DNA from: VFZP01 sp043755595
GTDB lineage: Bacteria; Acidobacteriota; Terriglobia; Bryobacterales; Bryobacteraceae
Direction: 5' to 3'
Length of the DNA: 64,000 bases
NCBI GenBank assembly: GCA_043755595.1
Contig: JAYUSQ010000070.1
Coordinates: 1-64,000 of the forward strand
Shown piece after piece: positions 22,499 to 31,660 of the stretch. The notes below the pieces were generated by a model that worked only from the letters and a program-made list of their open reading frames with translations, ran no database searches and was not told the DNA's origin. The translations under genes and the position numbers were made by a program. Every line of letters begins with the position of its first letter. The first letter of the stretch is position 1.

Positions 22499-23821
22499 AT
22501 GAAGTCTCCTACGCCGCGCCTGGTTGCCGGGCTGTTGTTCACGCTCATCGTGATCTGCGCGCACGCGGCCTACACGCTCTACTCGGTCAGCCGCGTGCGG
22601 GAAGTACAGACCAGCATTGTCGACCGCAACCGCCGCGGCTCTTTGCAGTTGATCCGGATCCAGAGCGATCTCAACGCGCTCGCCCTGGCCATGCGCGACA
22701 TACTCGACAACCCGGACCATTTTCCGCTCGTCGCCTGGAAAGCTCCGCTGGCACGGATCCGGCAGAACCTGGCCGACGCAGTGGTGAGTGAAGCGTCTCT
22801 CGCGCTCGGGCGCCGCGCACCGGAGCAAACGGCTTATTTAAAATCTTCGTTCGAAGCGTTCTGGCTCGCCAGCGATGCGATGTTCGCCCGGGCGGCAGCC
22901 GGCGACGAAACGGGCGCACGCGAACTGGTACGTTCGACATTGCAAGCCCGCCAGGAGGCGCTCAGCGCTCTCACCGCGCGCCTCTTTGTCGAAATGAACG
23001 ATCAGGATTCGCGCGGCGGGCAGCAGGTGAGCGCGATCTACTCGGAGATTGAATCGACGGCCTACCGGTTCCTCGCCGTGTCGGTCGTTCTCATCGTGCT
23101 GATGAGCGCCACACTAATCCGCGCCAACCGGTCTTTGTTCACGCAATTGGCAGACCTCGCCGAGCAGCGCCGCGAGTTGGCCCGCCAGTTGATCTCAACC
23201 CAGGAGTCCACTTTCCGCGCCATTTCGCGCGACCTGCACGACGAATTCGGCCAGGTTCTCACGGCCCTCGGCGCCATGCTCCGGCGCGCTCGCCGTCAAG
23301 CGCCCGACTCCGAGTTCCGCCAGCAGGTACAGGAAGCGGCTCAGGTCGTCCAAGGCACGCTCGAAAACATCCGGTCGCTATCGCAGTCTCTGCAACCGGT
23401 GATCCTCGAAGAGCACGGTCTCTTAGCGGCCATCGAATGGCACTTGCCGATATTTGAACGTCAGACAGGAATCCGCGTGATCTATCATCGAACTGCGGCA
23501 CTGCGAGTGGAGGTGCCGCTTGAAACAGCCATTCACGTGTTTCGCATTCTGCAGGAGTCGCTGAATAATGTCGCACGGCACGCCGTCGTCGAAGAGGTCG
23601 CCGTGACGCTTGAAACCGAAGAGTCGTTCCTGGTGATGACCATTGAGGATCAAGGCCGGGGCATCACGCATCCGCTACGCCCGGGCGTAGGATTATCCGC
23701 CATGCGGGAAAGGGCTGGTTTGATCGGCGCCGCCTTGGAAGTTGGGCCCGGCCAGGAAGACGGCACCAGGGTTTCGCTCCGGCTCCCCGCGGCCGCTTAC
23801 GAGGAGGCCCCGGTTGGCTAA
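22499..23821 (+). CDS. NarL-family sensor histidine kinase
   Basis: 440 aa from ATG 22499. One membrane helix near the N-terminus (LVAGLLFTLIVICAHAAYTL), an extracytoplasmic domain of ~170 residues, and a second helix (FLAVSVVLIVLMSATLI). A HisKA_3 dimerisation domain follows with the phospho-accepting His in AISRDLHDEFGQVLTALGAM, then a HATPase_c domain (ILQESLNNVARHAV, GRGITHPLRPGVGLSAMRER). The sensed signal is unknown. It overlaps the response regulator start by 8 bases, so the pair is translationally coupled. Confidence 0.9.
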   Translation: MKSPTPRLVAGLLFTLIVICAHAAYTLYSVSRVREVQTSIVDRNRRGSLQLIRIQSDLNALALAMRDILDNPDHFPLVAWKAPLARIRQNLADAVVSEASLALGRRAPEQTAYLKSSFEAFWLASDAMFARAAAGDETGARELVRSTLQARQEALSALTARLFVEMNDQDSRGGQQVSAIYSEIESTAYRFLAVSVVLIVLMSATLIRANRSLFTQLADLAEQRRELARQLISTQESTFRAISRDLHDEFGQVLTALGAMLRRARRQAPDSEFRQQVQEAAQVVQGTLENIRSLSQSLQPVILEEHGLLAAIEWHLPIFERQTGIRVIYHRTAALRVEVPLETAIHVFRILQESLNNVARHAVVEEVAVTLETEESFLVMTIEDQGRGITHPLRPGVGLSAMRERAGLIGAALEVGPGQEDGTRVSLRLPAAAYEEAPVG

Positions 23822-24443
23822 GGCAAAAATCCGCGTGCTGCTGGTTGACGACCATGCTCTGGTGCGTCTCGGCTTTCGCCGTCTGCTGGAAGACGATCCA
23901 GCGATCACCGTAGTTGGCGAAGCGAGCAGCGGCCCTGAAGCCCTGGAACAAGCCCAACGGTTACGTCCCGACGTGGTGGTCATGGACTACGCACTACCCG
24001 AATGCAATGGCGCCCAAGCGACGCGCATGATTCGCCAGACCGTTCCCGAAGTGCGTGTGCTCATGCTCAGCATGCATTCCGAACCCGGCTACGTCGCCAA
24101 CAGCCGGGAGGCCGGCGCCTCCGGCTATCTGTTGAAGAACGCGCTCGATCTTGAGTTGGTGGCAGCCGTCAAGGGCGTCCTGCATTCGGATTGGCTACAG
24201 GATCCGCGGCTTGAACAAGCCGCCTTCCGCTCGGCCGCCAAACGCAGCCTTAGCAAACGTGAACTGGAAGTCTTGACCCTGATCGTCGCCGGACGCGCCA
24301 ACAAGGAAATTGCGGCCACGCTGGAACTAAGCGTGAACACCATTGCAGTCCACCGCGCCAACATTATGGATGCGCTTAATCTGCACAACACCGCGGAGTT
24401 GGCGGTTTACGCCATCCGGTACGGTTTGGTCTCACTGCCTTGA
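23814..24443 (+). CDS. LuxR/NarL-type response regulator
   Basis: 209 aa from TTG 23814. This start is fixed by GAGGAGG seven bases upstream and gives LAKAKIRVLLVDDHALVRLG. The receiver domain has the acidic pair (VDDH), the phospho-Asp in DVVVMDYALPE, and Lys in SGYLLKNAL. The C-terminal LuxR HTH is SKRELEVLTLIVAGRANKEI, then SVNTIAVHRANIM. Partner of the upstream kinase. The last bases of its gene overlap the next start (TTGA), so the CRTAC1-like protein is made from the same message. Confidence 0.92.
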   Translation: MAKAKIRVLLVDDHALVRLGFRRLLEDDPAITVVGEASSGPEALEQAQRLRPDVVVMDYALPECNGAQATRMIRQTVPEVRVLMLSMHSEPGYVANSREAGASGYLLKNALDLELVAAVKGVLHSDWLQDPRLEQAAFRSAAKRSLSKRELEVLTLIVAGRANKEIAATLELSVNTIAVHRANIMDALNLHNTAELAVYAIRYGLVSLP

Positions 24444-26086
24444 CGCGCCGCGAACTACTCTGGTCCGCGCTGGCCGCCCCTGCGCCGGGGTTGCGCTTCA
24501 CTGACGCCACTAAGAGCGCGGGCCTTGATTTCCGGCACAATACCGGAACGTTCGGGGCGAAGTATCTGCCGGAGACGATGGGCCCCGGCTGCGCTTTTCT
24601 CGACTACGACAACGATGGCTGGCTGGATATTCTGCTGCTGAACGGAGCCGATTGGCCTGGTCACCAACGCCAGCGCTCCACTCCGCGTCTGCTGCGCAAC
24701 AACCGGAATGGCACGTTCACCGATGTCACGCGCGCCGCAGGTTTGGATATTGAGATGTACGGGCTCGGCGTCGCGGTCGCGGACTTCAACAACGACGGCT
24801 TCCCGGATCTTTACCTCACTGGCGTCGGCCAGAATCGGCTCTTCCGCAACGATGGGCGCGGCCGGTTTCACGACGTCACCAACAGTGCCGGGTTGGGATC
24901 ACGCCGGGCCTTCTCCACGTCGGCGCTTTGGTTTGACTTCGATCGCGATGGGAGCCTCGATCTCTTCGTCTGCAACTACGTGCGCTGGTCTCCAGAGACG
25001 GACGTATTCTGCTCGCTCGACGGCAAGAACAAATCTTATTGCACGCCCGAAGCCTATCGCGGTTCCACCTGCTGGTTATTCCGCAACAAAGGCGATGGGA
25101 CGTTTGAAGACGTGACGGCGACCAGTGGAATTTTCGACCCCTCGTCGAAGTCGCTCGGCGTGGCGATGCTCGATGTCGACGGCAATGGCTGGCCGGATTT
25201 ATTTGTCGCCAACGACACGCAACCGAACAAGCTCTACCGCAACCAGGGGAACGGCAAATTCATCGAGTCGGCCGTCGCGCTGGGCGTCGCCTTCAGCGAA
25301 GATGGCCGCGCGCGCGCCGGTATGGGCGTGGATGTGGGCGACTACCGGCGCTCAGGAAAAATGGGGATTGCCGTCACCAACTTCGATAACGAGATGATGG
25401 CGCTGTACGAACCGGGAGGCCGTGGCTTTGTCGATCGCGCCATGGCGGCGGGTGTCGGCGCGGCGTCGCGTCAACGGCTTGGTTTCGGCTGTCTCTTCGG
25501 AGACTTCGACCTTGACGGGCATCTGGATCTCGCCGCCATGAACGGGCATATCGACGACACGGTGCGCGGAGTCGGACGAGGCGCGTCACACGCCCAGGTG
25601 CCGAACCTCTTTCTCAATGATGGCGCCGGGCGTTTTCGCGACGCTGCGCTGGAAGTCGGCGCCGAGTTCGCCGCGCCCAAGATCGGCCGAGGAATTGCGG
25701 CGGGCGACTTTGACCGTGACGGAGATCTGGACCTGCTGATCACCACCAATGGCGGCGGCGCCCATCTCTATCGTTGCGATGTCACCAATGGAAATCGCTC
25801 CATCCGCTTTCGGTTGCAAGGCCGCAAGTCCAACCGCGATGCCATCGGAGCCATTGTGCAGATCCACGACGCATCGGGAATGCAGATGCTGATGGTAAAG
25901 AGCGGTTCGAGCTATTTGTCTTCCAGCGACAAGACGCTGACCTTCGGCGTCGCGCGGCGCGAGCAGGTGGATCGCGCGGTCATCTACTGGCCAAGCGGTC
26001 ACACCGATGAGTTTCGCAAACTGGCGGCGAACCGGACCTATTTGTGTGTCGAAGGGGAAGCGATTCGCGCGCAATCCGAACGGTAG
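24440..26086 (+). CDS. FG-GAP/VCBS + ASPIC/UnbV protein (CRTAC1-like)
   Basis: 548 aa from TTG 24440, overlapping the regulator stop by 4 bases. A short lead (TRRELLWSALAAPAPGLRF) may be a twin-arginine-like export signal. Blades with FLDYDNDGWLDILLLNG, ADFNNDGFPDLYLTG, DFDRDGSLDLFVCNY and GDFDRDGDLDLLITTN form a beta-propeller, and the C-terminus is ASPIC/UnbV (IGAIVQIHDASGMQMLMVKS, AVIYWPSGHTDEF). It is similar in domains to the protein at 14464-16827 but lacks the TPR part. Coupling to a two-component system suggests its level is set by the sensed signal. Confidence 0.85.
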   Translation: MTRRELLWSALAAPAPGLRFTDATKSAGLDFRHNTGTFGAKYLPETMGPGCAFLDYDNDGWLDILLLNGADWPGHQRQRSTPRLLRNNRNGTFTDVTRAAGLDIEMYGLGVAVADFNNDGFPDLYLTGVGQNRLFRNDGRGRFHDVTNSAGLGSRRAFSTSALWFDFDRDGSLDLFVCNYVRWSPETDVFCSLDGKNKSYCTPEAYRGSTCWLFRNKGDGTFEDVTATSGIFDPSSKSLGVAMLDVDGNGWPDLFVANDTQPNKLYRNQGNGKFIESAVALGVAFSEDGRARAGMGVDVGDYRRSGKMGIAVTNFDNEMMALYEPGGRGFVDRAMAAGVGAASRQRLGFGCLFGDFDLDGHLDLAAMNGHIDDTVRGVGRGASHAQVPNLFLNDGAGRFRDAALEVGAEFAAPKIGRGIAAGDFDRDGDLDLLITTNGGGAHLYRCDVTNGNRSIRFRLQGRKSNRDAIGAIVQIHDASGMQMLMVKSGSSYLSSSDKTLTFGVARREQVDRAVIYWPSGHTDEFRKLAANRTYLCVEGEAIRAQSER

Positions 26087-26418
26087 CGCAGCCTCAAATA
26101 GAGCACCGCCAAACCGGCGCCGAATAGCGCCAAAGAGCCTGGTTCAGGGACGGGTTCACTGGGGTATATCACGATCCCGTCGATGACAGGGAAGCCGTTG
26201 AAGAAAATGGGGTCCGGTTCCAGGTAGATAAGAGGCGTAGGGGCCAGCGAGGGGTGAACCTCATCAAACGGCCCATTGAGGATCAGCCCAGGATCCGGAC
26301 CCGGTTCTTCCACCTCAGGCCTCGTAGGTTCATTTGTGCCAGGATCGGTAATGACATCGGCATAGATCGCTGTGAACGAAATCATCGCCAGACCCACGAT
26401 ACGCAGGGTTCTTTTCAT
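26038..26418 (-). CDS. PEP-CTERM sorting-domain protein
   Basis: 126 aa from ATG 26418. Signal peptide (MKRTLRIVGLAMISFTAIYA), a Pro/Asp/Glu-rich middle (TRPEVEEPGPDPGL), and a C-terminal PEP-CTERM signal: VPEPGSLALFGAGLAVLYLR followed by basic residues. PEP-CTERM proteins are processed by exosortase and often belong to extracellular polymer systems; no exosortase is in the window. Its 3' end overlaps the convergent CRTAC1-like gene by 49 bases. Confidence 0.8.
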   Translation of the reverse strand: MKRTLRIVGLAMISFTAIYADVITDPGTNEPTRPEVEEPGPDPGLILNGPFDEVHPSLAPTPLIYLEPDPIFFNGFPVIDGIVIYPSEPVPEPGSLALFGAGLAVLYLRLRYRSDCARIASPSTHK

Positions 26419-26466
26419 AACGGTATGCGGTCCCATCGGCAAATTACCCTAGAAACTTTATGGGAA

Positions 26467-29400
26467 TCATCTGACCGCGATCAAGGCGGCGGCGCTCGTC
26501 TGCCCTGAGGCCTCGATTCCGATCTCCACGCCGTCACCAACCGGTATTCCGGCGGGCAGCGGGAACGTGATTTGATAGCGCCCGATTTCGCCTGGCGCCA
26601 AGCTCGCCTCCACCTGTGCTCCTGCGATCGACACTCCACCAACACGAAGCACGACTGGCGCCAAAGTCCGGGCCGCAGGCGCCTTCGCTAGCTCTCCGGC
26701 GATAAAGGCGGAATCGTCCACCGCCCCCAATCCTGAGCAATACAAGACAATCCGGTCTCCAGTGCGCGCCGGAGTTTGTATCCGATTCCAGAACGGCTCC
26801 TCGCCCGCGCGCAACACGCGAGCCAGCGCCCGGTTCTCCCCGCCCTGTGGGCTCAAAACAATTGCCGGTTGCGCGGCGGCAACATTGACCGGCGTCGCGC
26901 GCGTATAGGTGGACCCGCGTCTGACCAGCACCTGCTGCCGCGTGTTCGGAGCAAGATTCAACGGCGCCAGCGCCACAATTCGCCCAGCGCTCGCCGAGAA
27001 CAGCGGCGCCCGGCGGCCCCCAATCAGCACTTCGGTTTCGCCCAGCCGCACCGGAAGCGCGCCCTCCGGAATGGCGGTCAAGGTCTGGTTGGCGGTGAAG
27101 CGCTCACCGCTTAGCTCGATCAAGCCGCCGGGCGCGAGAGGCGCATTCAACACACCTTCCTCCGTCAAGGTGGGCGGCGAATCGGATGCACGCAGATCGG
27201 CGGTCGACTCAACCTCTCCGCGTAATTGCGTCTGAGGATTTTCGGCCGTCACGCGCACCGTCACTGAGCCCGGCTCGGAGTTCCGCGACGCCCACGTGCC
27301 TTGCCATTTCCCTTCCTTAAGAGACTCCAACCGCAGCGGCGGATCGCCATTCGAAAACGAGAGAAAGACGACGCCTTCATTGTGGGCCGCTCCGCAATCG
27401 TCATTCACTTCCACCGATACGGCGGCGGGCCATCCGGCCGGAACGCTGGCGCCTTGGCCCAAAGACCGCAGTGAAGGGATCAAACGCTTGGCCGTGCAGC
27501 CGTCAGCCGTGCGTACGCCATCCTTCTCCTCTGCCGCGCGGATGACTACGTTGATATCCACCCGCCGCACCGTGCCATCTGCAAACTGAAGCGACAGTTC
27601 GCTGCGATGGACGCCGGGCTTGAGCAGTTGCGCTTGCGGCTGCAGCACCATACGGCGCGGCTCACCGGGAGCCACAATCGCGTCGATTGGAGCATACTGC
27701 AACGGCTGGGCCGGCGCAAAAGGCGGGGCCGCCGAGCGATACGCCACTGGTGTGCCCGTCAGGTTAAATACGGTGAGTTCCTGCGACCCGATCGGTTGAC
27801 CCGCAACGCCGCGAAAAGTTAGTTCGGCAGGCTGCACCACGCTCCCCGGCTGCGCGTCCGGCGGCAGCACTTCGAGAAAGACCGGCAATAGTTGCGGTGA
27901 ATTCGCCGCTTCGTCGGATTCCACCTGTACCAGCCCGTGGTAAATGCCCGGGGTGAGCCCGGCTTGATCAATCCTCACGTCGACGGATGGCACGGAGCCA
28001 CCGGAGGCATCGGTCGCACCCGACGCCTGGGAAACCAACAGCCAATCGGGGCCACCGGCCAACGTCGACGTTGAAAGCCGCCACGGCATCACTCCGTTGC
28101 CGGGATTCAGTACCCCAAACGATTGTGGCGGCGCTATGCCGCCCCCGGCCACGGCCTGGAAGGAGAGTCCGTTCTGTGACAACAGGATCGCCCGCTCGCG
28201 ATCGGAAACCATCATGGTCACAGCTACCTGCCGTGTGACGCCGGCTCCGCGTATCGTGAGGGAACTTCGATAAAGACCTGCCGTGCGCCCCGTTGGATCC
28301 GCCGTAACGCTCACCTGAAGCGGCTGCGCGGGGGTCACGATCCCGTTGGCTGGCGATACGCGCAGGAAGCTTCCCTCCGGTGTCGACACATCGATAGGCA
28401 CAGGACCGCTCCCGGCATTGGACAGTAGGAGGCTCTGCTCGCGGGCCATCGCGGTTTTCGGATAAGAAAAGCTAAGCGTGTTCTTGTCCACCCGCAGATC
28501 CGGCGGTTGCGGCGGGCTCACCTGTAGGCGCACTTTGACTGCGACTATCCGCGGCCTTCCAAGCGGAACCGAAATCTCGATCGTGCCGTTGTAGACGCCC
28601 GTCGCGAGCGCGGCCGGATCGGCGCTAATCTGAATCGCGCGCGGCGTGACACCGGCGACAGCACTAGCGCGCAGCCATTCGCCGCCGTCGCCGGTTTGTA
28701 ATGCCAGGGTGAAGGCCAGACCGGGTATTTCGCCATCGGCAGTCAATGTGCGCGCGGTCGACGGAGCGCCACCGGAGACCGCCGTCAGTTCCATGCGCTC
28801 GGTCGATGCCTGAAAGGCCGGCGGCGCGGCCAGGATCTTGCGCACGCGATTGTTGTCCACCTCGGACAGGAAAATGTTCCCGGCCAAATCGACGGCGACA
28901 TCGCCGGTTGCGCCGAGCGCGGCTTCGGTGGCCAGGCCTCCATCGCCATACACGACGCTGCCAAGATTGCTGGGGCCGATTCCGGCGATCGTCTCCAGTT
29001 GACCGGCGGGCGTGACCCGGCTTAAGTGGCCGTAGCTGCGGATGAGCAGGTTGTCTTGCGGATCGATCGCGAGCCCAGTCGGTTGAGTGATGGCTACCGA
29101 CGTGGCCGGGCGCGGTCCCGCCGGAATGGGCAAACCGCTTGACCGCCCGTTGCCGGCAAAAGTGGTCACAGCGCCAGCCGGATCTATGCGTAACACCCGG
29201 TGGCCGGCCGACTCACTCACATAGAGATTGCCTGCGCGGTCGGCAGCCAGATCGAAGGGCGCGCTGAGCACAGTCTCACGTGTGTTGCCAGGGATAACCG
29301 ATTCAAGCGCAAGCCCTCCGATCGTGGTGCTTAGCCCGGAGCGAAGCAGACGGCCGCGTCCACGGTCGGCATAAAAGAGCGAACCGGCCGCATTGAACGC

Positions 29401-30861
29401 CAGCCCGCCGGGATTCACGGCAGCGTACGGTTCGACAGTTTGGGAGCCATTCTCGTTGAGGCGATGCAAGCCGAAAGAACTGGAGAAATAAGGCCTGCCA
29501 TCCGGGCCTGAGGCCATCAGAAACGGCTGCAACAGTGGATTTTCAATTGTCTGCGTTCCGGGCTCAGGCGGGCTTAACCGGCGTTCACCGTTCCCCGCCA
29601 CAGTCGTCATGATTCCTGCCGGGTCGATACGCCTGATCCTGTTGTTGCCGACGTCGGCCACATAGAGGTTCCCTTCGCGATCAAGGGTTAGCCCCAAAGG
29701 AAGATTCAGGAGCGCGAAAGACGCCGTGCCGCCATCGCCTCCAAAGCGGAAGCTACCGCTGCCGGCGATTTGTTCGGCATCATGGCCTGCGGTCAGGCGG
29801 AAGAGCCGGCCCGGCAGGGAAGAAGTAGCGTAAATCGCTCCGTTCAGTGTAGCGGCCAGTTCGGTTACCAGGAGCCGTGAAAGACCCGGCGCCGGTATGA
29901 TTTCCAGAGTGCCTTGCGGCGTCACGCGCGCGATGTCGGTGATTTCGTCGCCCGCTTGCACCGCCGCGATCCCGCTCGAAATCAGCAAGCCGCCGCGTGG
30001 ATCTGCCGTCAGGGCATATGGCTGCATCGGCGAGTCGACTGCCTTAGCGCCATTCAACACGCGTCCACTCACGCTGTTACCGGCGAAGGCGTCGATCTGC
30101 CCGTCTATCGAAATGCGGCGCACGCGGCGCGTCCGGGGCGTGGCCGCCGTATTCACCACATCGCTGAAGTACAAGTTCCCGGCCGCGTCGGCGGCCAGAT
30201 GATCCGGCAGGCAGATGTTGGCCGCCCGAGCCGGTCCGCCGTCGCCTTCCGATCGACACGGCCCATTCCCGGCGAGACGAGTCACTACACCGTTGGCCGA
30301 GATTCGGTAGATTCGCCCGAGCGCTTCATCGGCGACCGCCAGATCGCCGCCAGGCAACGCTGCAATGGAAACGATGCCCGAAAATTGAACGTCCGCGACC
30401 GGCAGTCCATCGGCTGGAGCGCGCCGCCCTAAGCCCGCGAGCGTAGTGATTGTGCCGTCCGGAGAAATCTTGCGAAGCGCGCGGCCCTCGCTATCGGAGA
30501 TATAGAGGTTGCCCGCCCGATCCATGGTGCAGGATCGCGGATAGAGGAGTGAGGCTTGCGTGGCCCGGCCCCCGTCACCGGAATAGCCGCCGAGTCCGTT
30601 GCCCGCCAAAGCCGAAAACCGGCCTGCGCTATCCAGGCGGAACGCCATGTGGTTCAGATAGTCGAGCAATATGGGCTGGCCGGAGAAGGGGTCGATGGCA
30701 AGTCCGGTAGGCAGACCGATCGGAGCCGCCAGCGCGGGCACCGCCGCCCCGGGGAAGATCCAGTCCGTGCCTGCGACTGTCGTGATGACGCCTTGGGCGT
30801 GGAGAAGCCCGGCTCCGGCCGACAACGCCAAACAAAGAGCCACGCCATTTTGCAGTCGCAC
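26467..30861 (-). CDS. Very long secreted NHL-repeat protein with Solibacter-type C-terminal domain
   Basis: 1464 aa from GTG 30861, chosen because it opens a signal peptide (VRLQNGVALCLALSAGAGLL). A longer in-frame version to 31278 would overlap the DUF433 gene and put 139 unlikely residues ahead of the signal. Residues ~25-720 hold NHL-like propeller repeats (GNLYISDSEGRALRKISPDG, GNLYVADVGNNRIRRIDPAG, GNIFLSEVDNNRVRKILAAP). Ig/BACON-like sandwiches follow, and the last ~220 residues resemble the TIGR03437 Solibacter domain (LNAPLAPGGLIELSGERFTA; DRIVLYCSGLGAVDDSAF). Probably a surface or secreted adhesive or scaffold protein; specific role unknown. Confidence 0.8.
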   Translation of the reverse strand: MRLQNGVALCLALSAGAGLLHAQGVITTVAGTDWIFPGAAVPALAAPIGLPTGLAIDPFSGQPILLDYLNHMAFRLDSAGRFSALAGNGLGGYSGDGGRATQASLLYPRSCTMDRAGNLYISDSEGRALRKISPDGTITTLAGLGRRAPADGLPVADVQFSGIVSIAALPGGDLAVADEALGRIYRISANGVVTRLAGNGPCRSEGDGGPARAANICLPDHLAADAAGNLYFSDVVNTAATPRTRRVRRISIDGQIDAFAGNSVSGRVLNGAKAVDSPMQPYALTADPRGGLLISSGIAAVQAGDEITDIARVTPQGTLEIIPAPGLSRLLVTELAATLNGAIYATSSLPGRLFRLTAGHDAEQIAGSGSFRFGGDGGTASFALLNLPLGLTLDREGNLYVADVGNNRIRRIDPAGIMTTVAGNGERRLSPPEPGTQTIENPLLQPFLMASGPDGRPYFSSSFGLHRLNENGSQTVEPYAAVNPGGLAFNAAGSLFYADRGRGRLLRSGLSTTIGGLALESVIPGNTRETVLSAPFDLAADRAGNLYVSESAGHRVLRIDPAGAVTTFAGNGRSSGLPIPAGPRPATSVAITQPTGLAIDPQDNLLIRSYGHLSRVTPAGQLETIAGIGPSNLGSVVYGDGGLATEAALGATGDVAVDLAGNIFLSEVDNNRVRKILAAPPAFQASTERMELTAVSGGAPSTARTLTADGEIPGLAFTLALQTGDGGEWLRASAVAGVTPRAIQISADPAALATGVYNGTIEISVPLGRPRIVAVKVRLQVSPPQPPDLRVDKNTLSFSYPKTAMAREQSLLLSNAGSGPVPIDVSTPEGSFLRVSPANGIVTPAQPLQVSVTADPTGRTAGLYRSSLTIRGAGVTRQVAVTMMVSDRERAILLSQNGLSFQAVAGGGIAPPQSFGVLNPGNGVMPWRLSTSTLAGGPDWLLVSQASGATDASGGSVPSVDVRIDQAGLTPGIYHGLVQVESDEAANSPQLLPVFLEVLPPDAQPGSVVQPAELTFRGVAGQPIGSQELTVFNLTGTPVAYRSAAPPFAPAQPLQYAPIDAIVAPGEPRRMVLQPQAQLLKPGVHRSELSLQFADGTVRRVDINVVIRAAEEKDGVRTADGCTAKRLIPSLRSLGQGASVPAGWPAAVSVEVNDDCGAAHNEGVVFLSFSNGDPPLRLESLKEGKWQGTWASRNSEPGSVTVRVTAENPQTQLRGEVESTADLRASDSPPTLTEEGVLNAPLAPGGLIELSGERFTANQTLTAIPEGALPVRLGETEVLIGGRRAPLFSASAGRIVALAPLNLAPNTRQQVLVRRGSTYTRATPVNVAAAQPAIVLSPQGGENRALARVLRAGEEPFWNRIQTPARTGDRIVLYCSGLGAVDDSAFIAGELAKAPAARTLAPVVLRVGGVSIAGAQVEASLAPGEIGRYQITFPLPAGIPVGDGVEIGIEASGQTSAAALIAVR

Positions 30862-30975
30862 CAGATTGAATCGGCAGTTCGCCGACGCGGCTGTACCCGC
30901 CTTGGATCGGCGTCTCGCCAGATCGTTCTTGGTATCGGGGAGAATAGAGCTAGGAGGCAAAGCGGCGTGGAACCA

Positions 30976-31296
30976 ATGCATGAAGTCGAAAGGCTCTTGC
31001 CCTCGCTTTCCCGGGGCGAGAAAGCCCAACTTCTCAAATGGGTCGTCCGGGAACTGGGAGATGATTTTCCTGGCGTCGACTCTTCCCCAGCCGTCTGTGG
31101 GGGCGATGCGTGTATCGCGCGAACTCGAATTCCCGTCTGGCTGCTGGAGCGGTACCGGCGGTTGGGCGTGAACGAACGCGACTTGCTGGATTCCTATCCG
31201 TCTCTGCGCGCTGAAGACCTCGCGAATGCCTGGGCTTATGCTCGTATCCATTCCGCCGAGATCGATAGTCAGATTCAAGCCAACGAGGAAGCCTAA
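30976..31296 (+). CDS. DUF433 antitoxin-like protein
   Basis: 106 aa, ATG 30976 (GTG 30967 possible). The second half is a DUF433 winged-helix module: GGDACIARTRIPVWLLERYR, then DLLDSYPSLRAEDLANAWAY. DUF433 proteins commonly act as DNA-binding antitoxins for the PIN-like DUF5615 toxin, which is the next gene 4 bases downstream. The first ~45 residues (LLPSLSRGEKAQLLKWVVRE) are a helical lead also common in the family. Confidence 0.85.
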   Translation: MHEVERLLPSLSRGEKAQLLKWVVRELGDDFPGVDSSPAVCGGDACIARTRIPVWLLERYRRLGVNERDLLDSYPSLRAEDLANAWAYARIHSAEIDSQIQANEEA

Positions 31297-31300
31297 CCTG

Positions 31301-31648
31301 ATGGCCCGGCTTTATACAAACGAGAATTTTCCCCTCGCTGTGGTTCTTGAGTTGCGGCGGTTAGGCCATGACGTCGTTACTTCACTCGAAGCGGGGCAAG
31401 CCAATCGAGGGATCCCTGACGAAGTGGTTCTTAGATTTGCGTTGTCTCAGCAGCGGGCCCTTGTGACTCAGAACCGGCGAGACTTTTTAAAACTCCACAA
31501 TTCCGGCGACTTCCATCACTTTGGCGTAATACTTTGCACCGCCGACCCAGACTTCACTGGCCAAGCTCACCGGATTGACGAGGCCGTGTGCGGCTTGGGC
31601 AAGGGCTTGTCAGCCGCGCCAGTCCGAGTCAATCGTCCGTCCAAGTAG
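31301..31648 (+). CDS. DUF5615 PIN-like toxin
   Basis: 115 aa from ATG 31301. MARLYTNENFPLAVVLELRR matches the family opening, with an acidic residue in YTNE where the usual LDEN carries two. LVTQNRRDFLKLH has the second acidic site. DUF5615 proteins share the PIN nuclease fold and are predicted RNases neutralised by the preceding DUF433 antitoxin. No frame damage is seen. The gene ends 12 bases before the convergent DUF1501 gene. Confidence 0.85.
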   Translation: MARLYTNENFPLAVVLELRRLGHDVVTSLEAGQANRGIPDEVVLRFALSQQRALVTQNRRDFLKLHNSGDFHHFGVILCTADPDFTGQAHRIDEAVCGLGKGLSAAPVRVNRPSK

Positions 31649-31660
31649 TCCCAACTCGGG

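Noticed and set aside
30862..31278. N-terminal extension of the NHL protein
   Set aside because: It would put 139 residues before the signal peptide and cover the DUF433 gene on the other strand, which has a clear domain.
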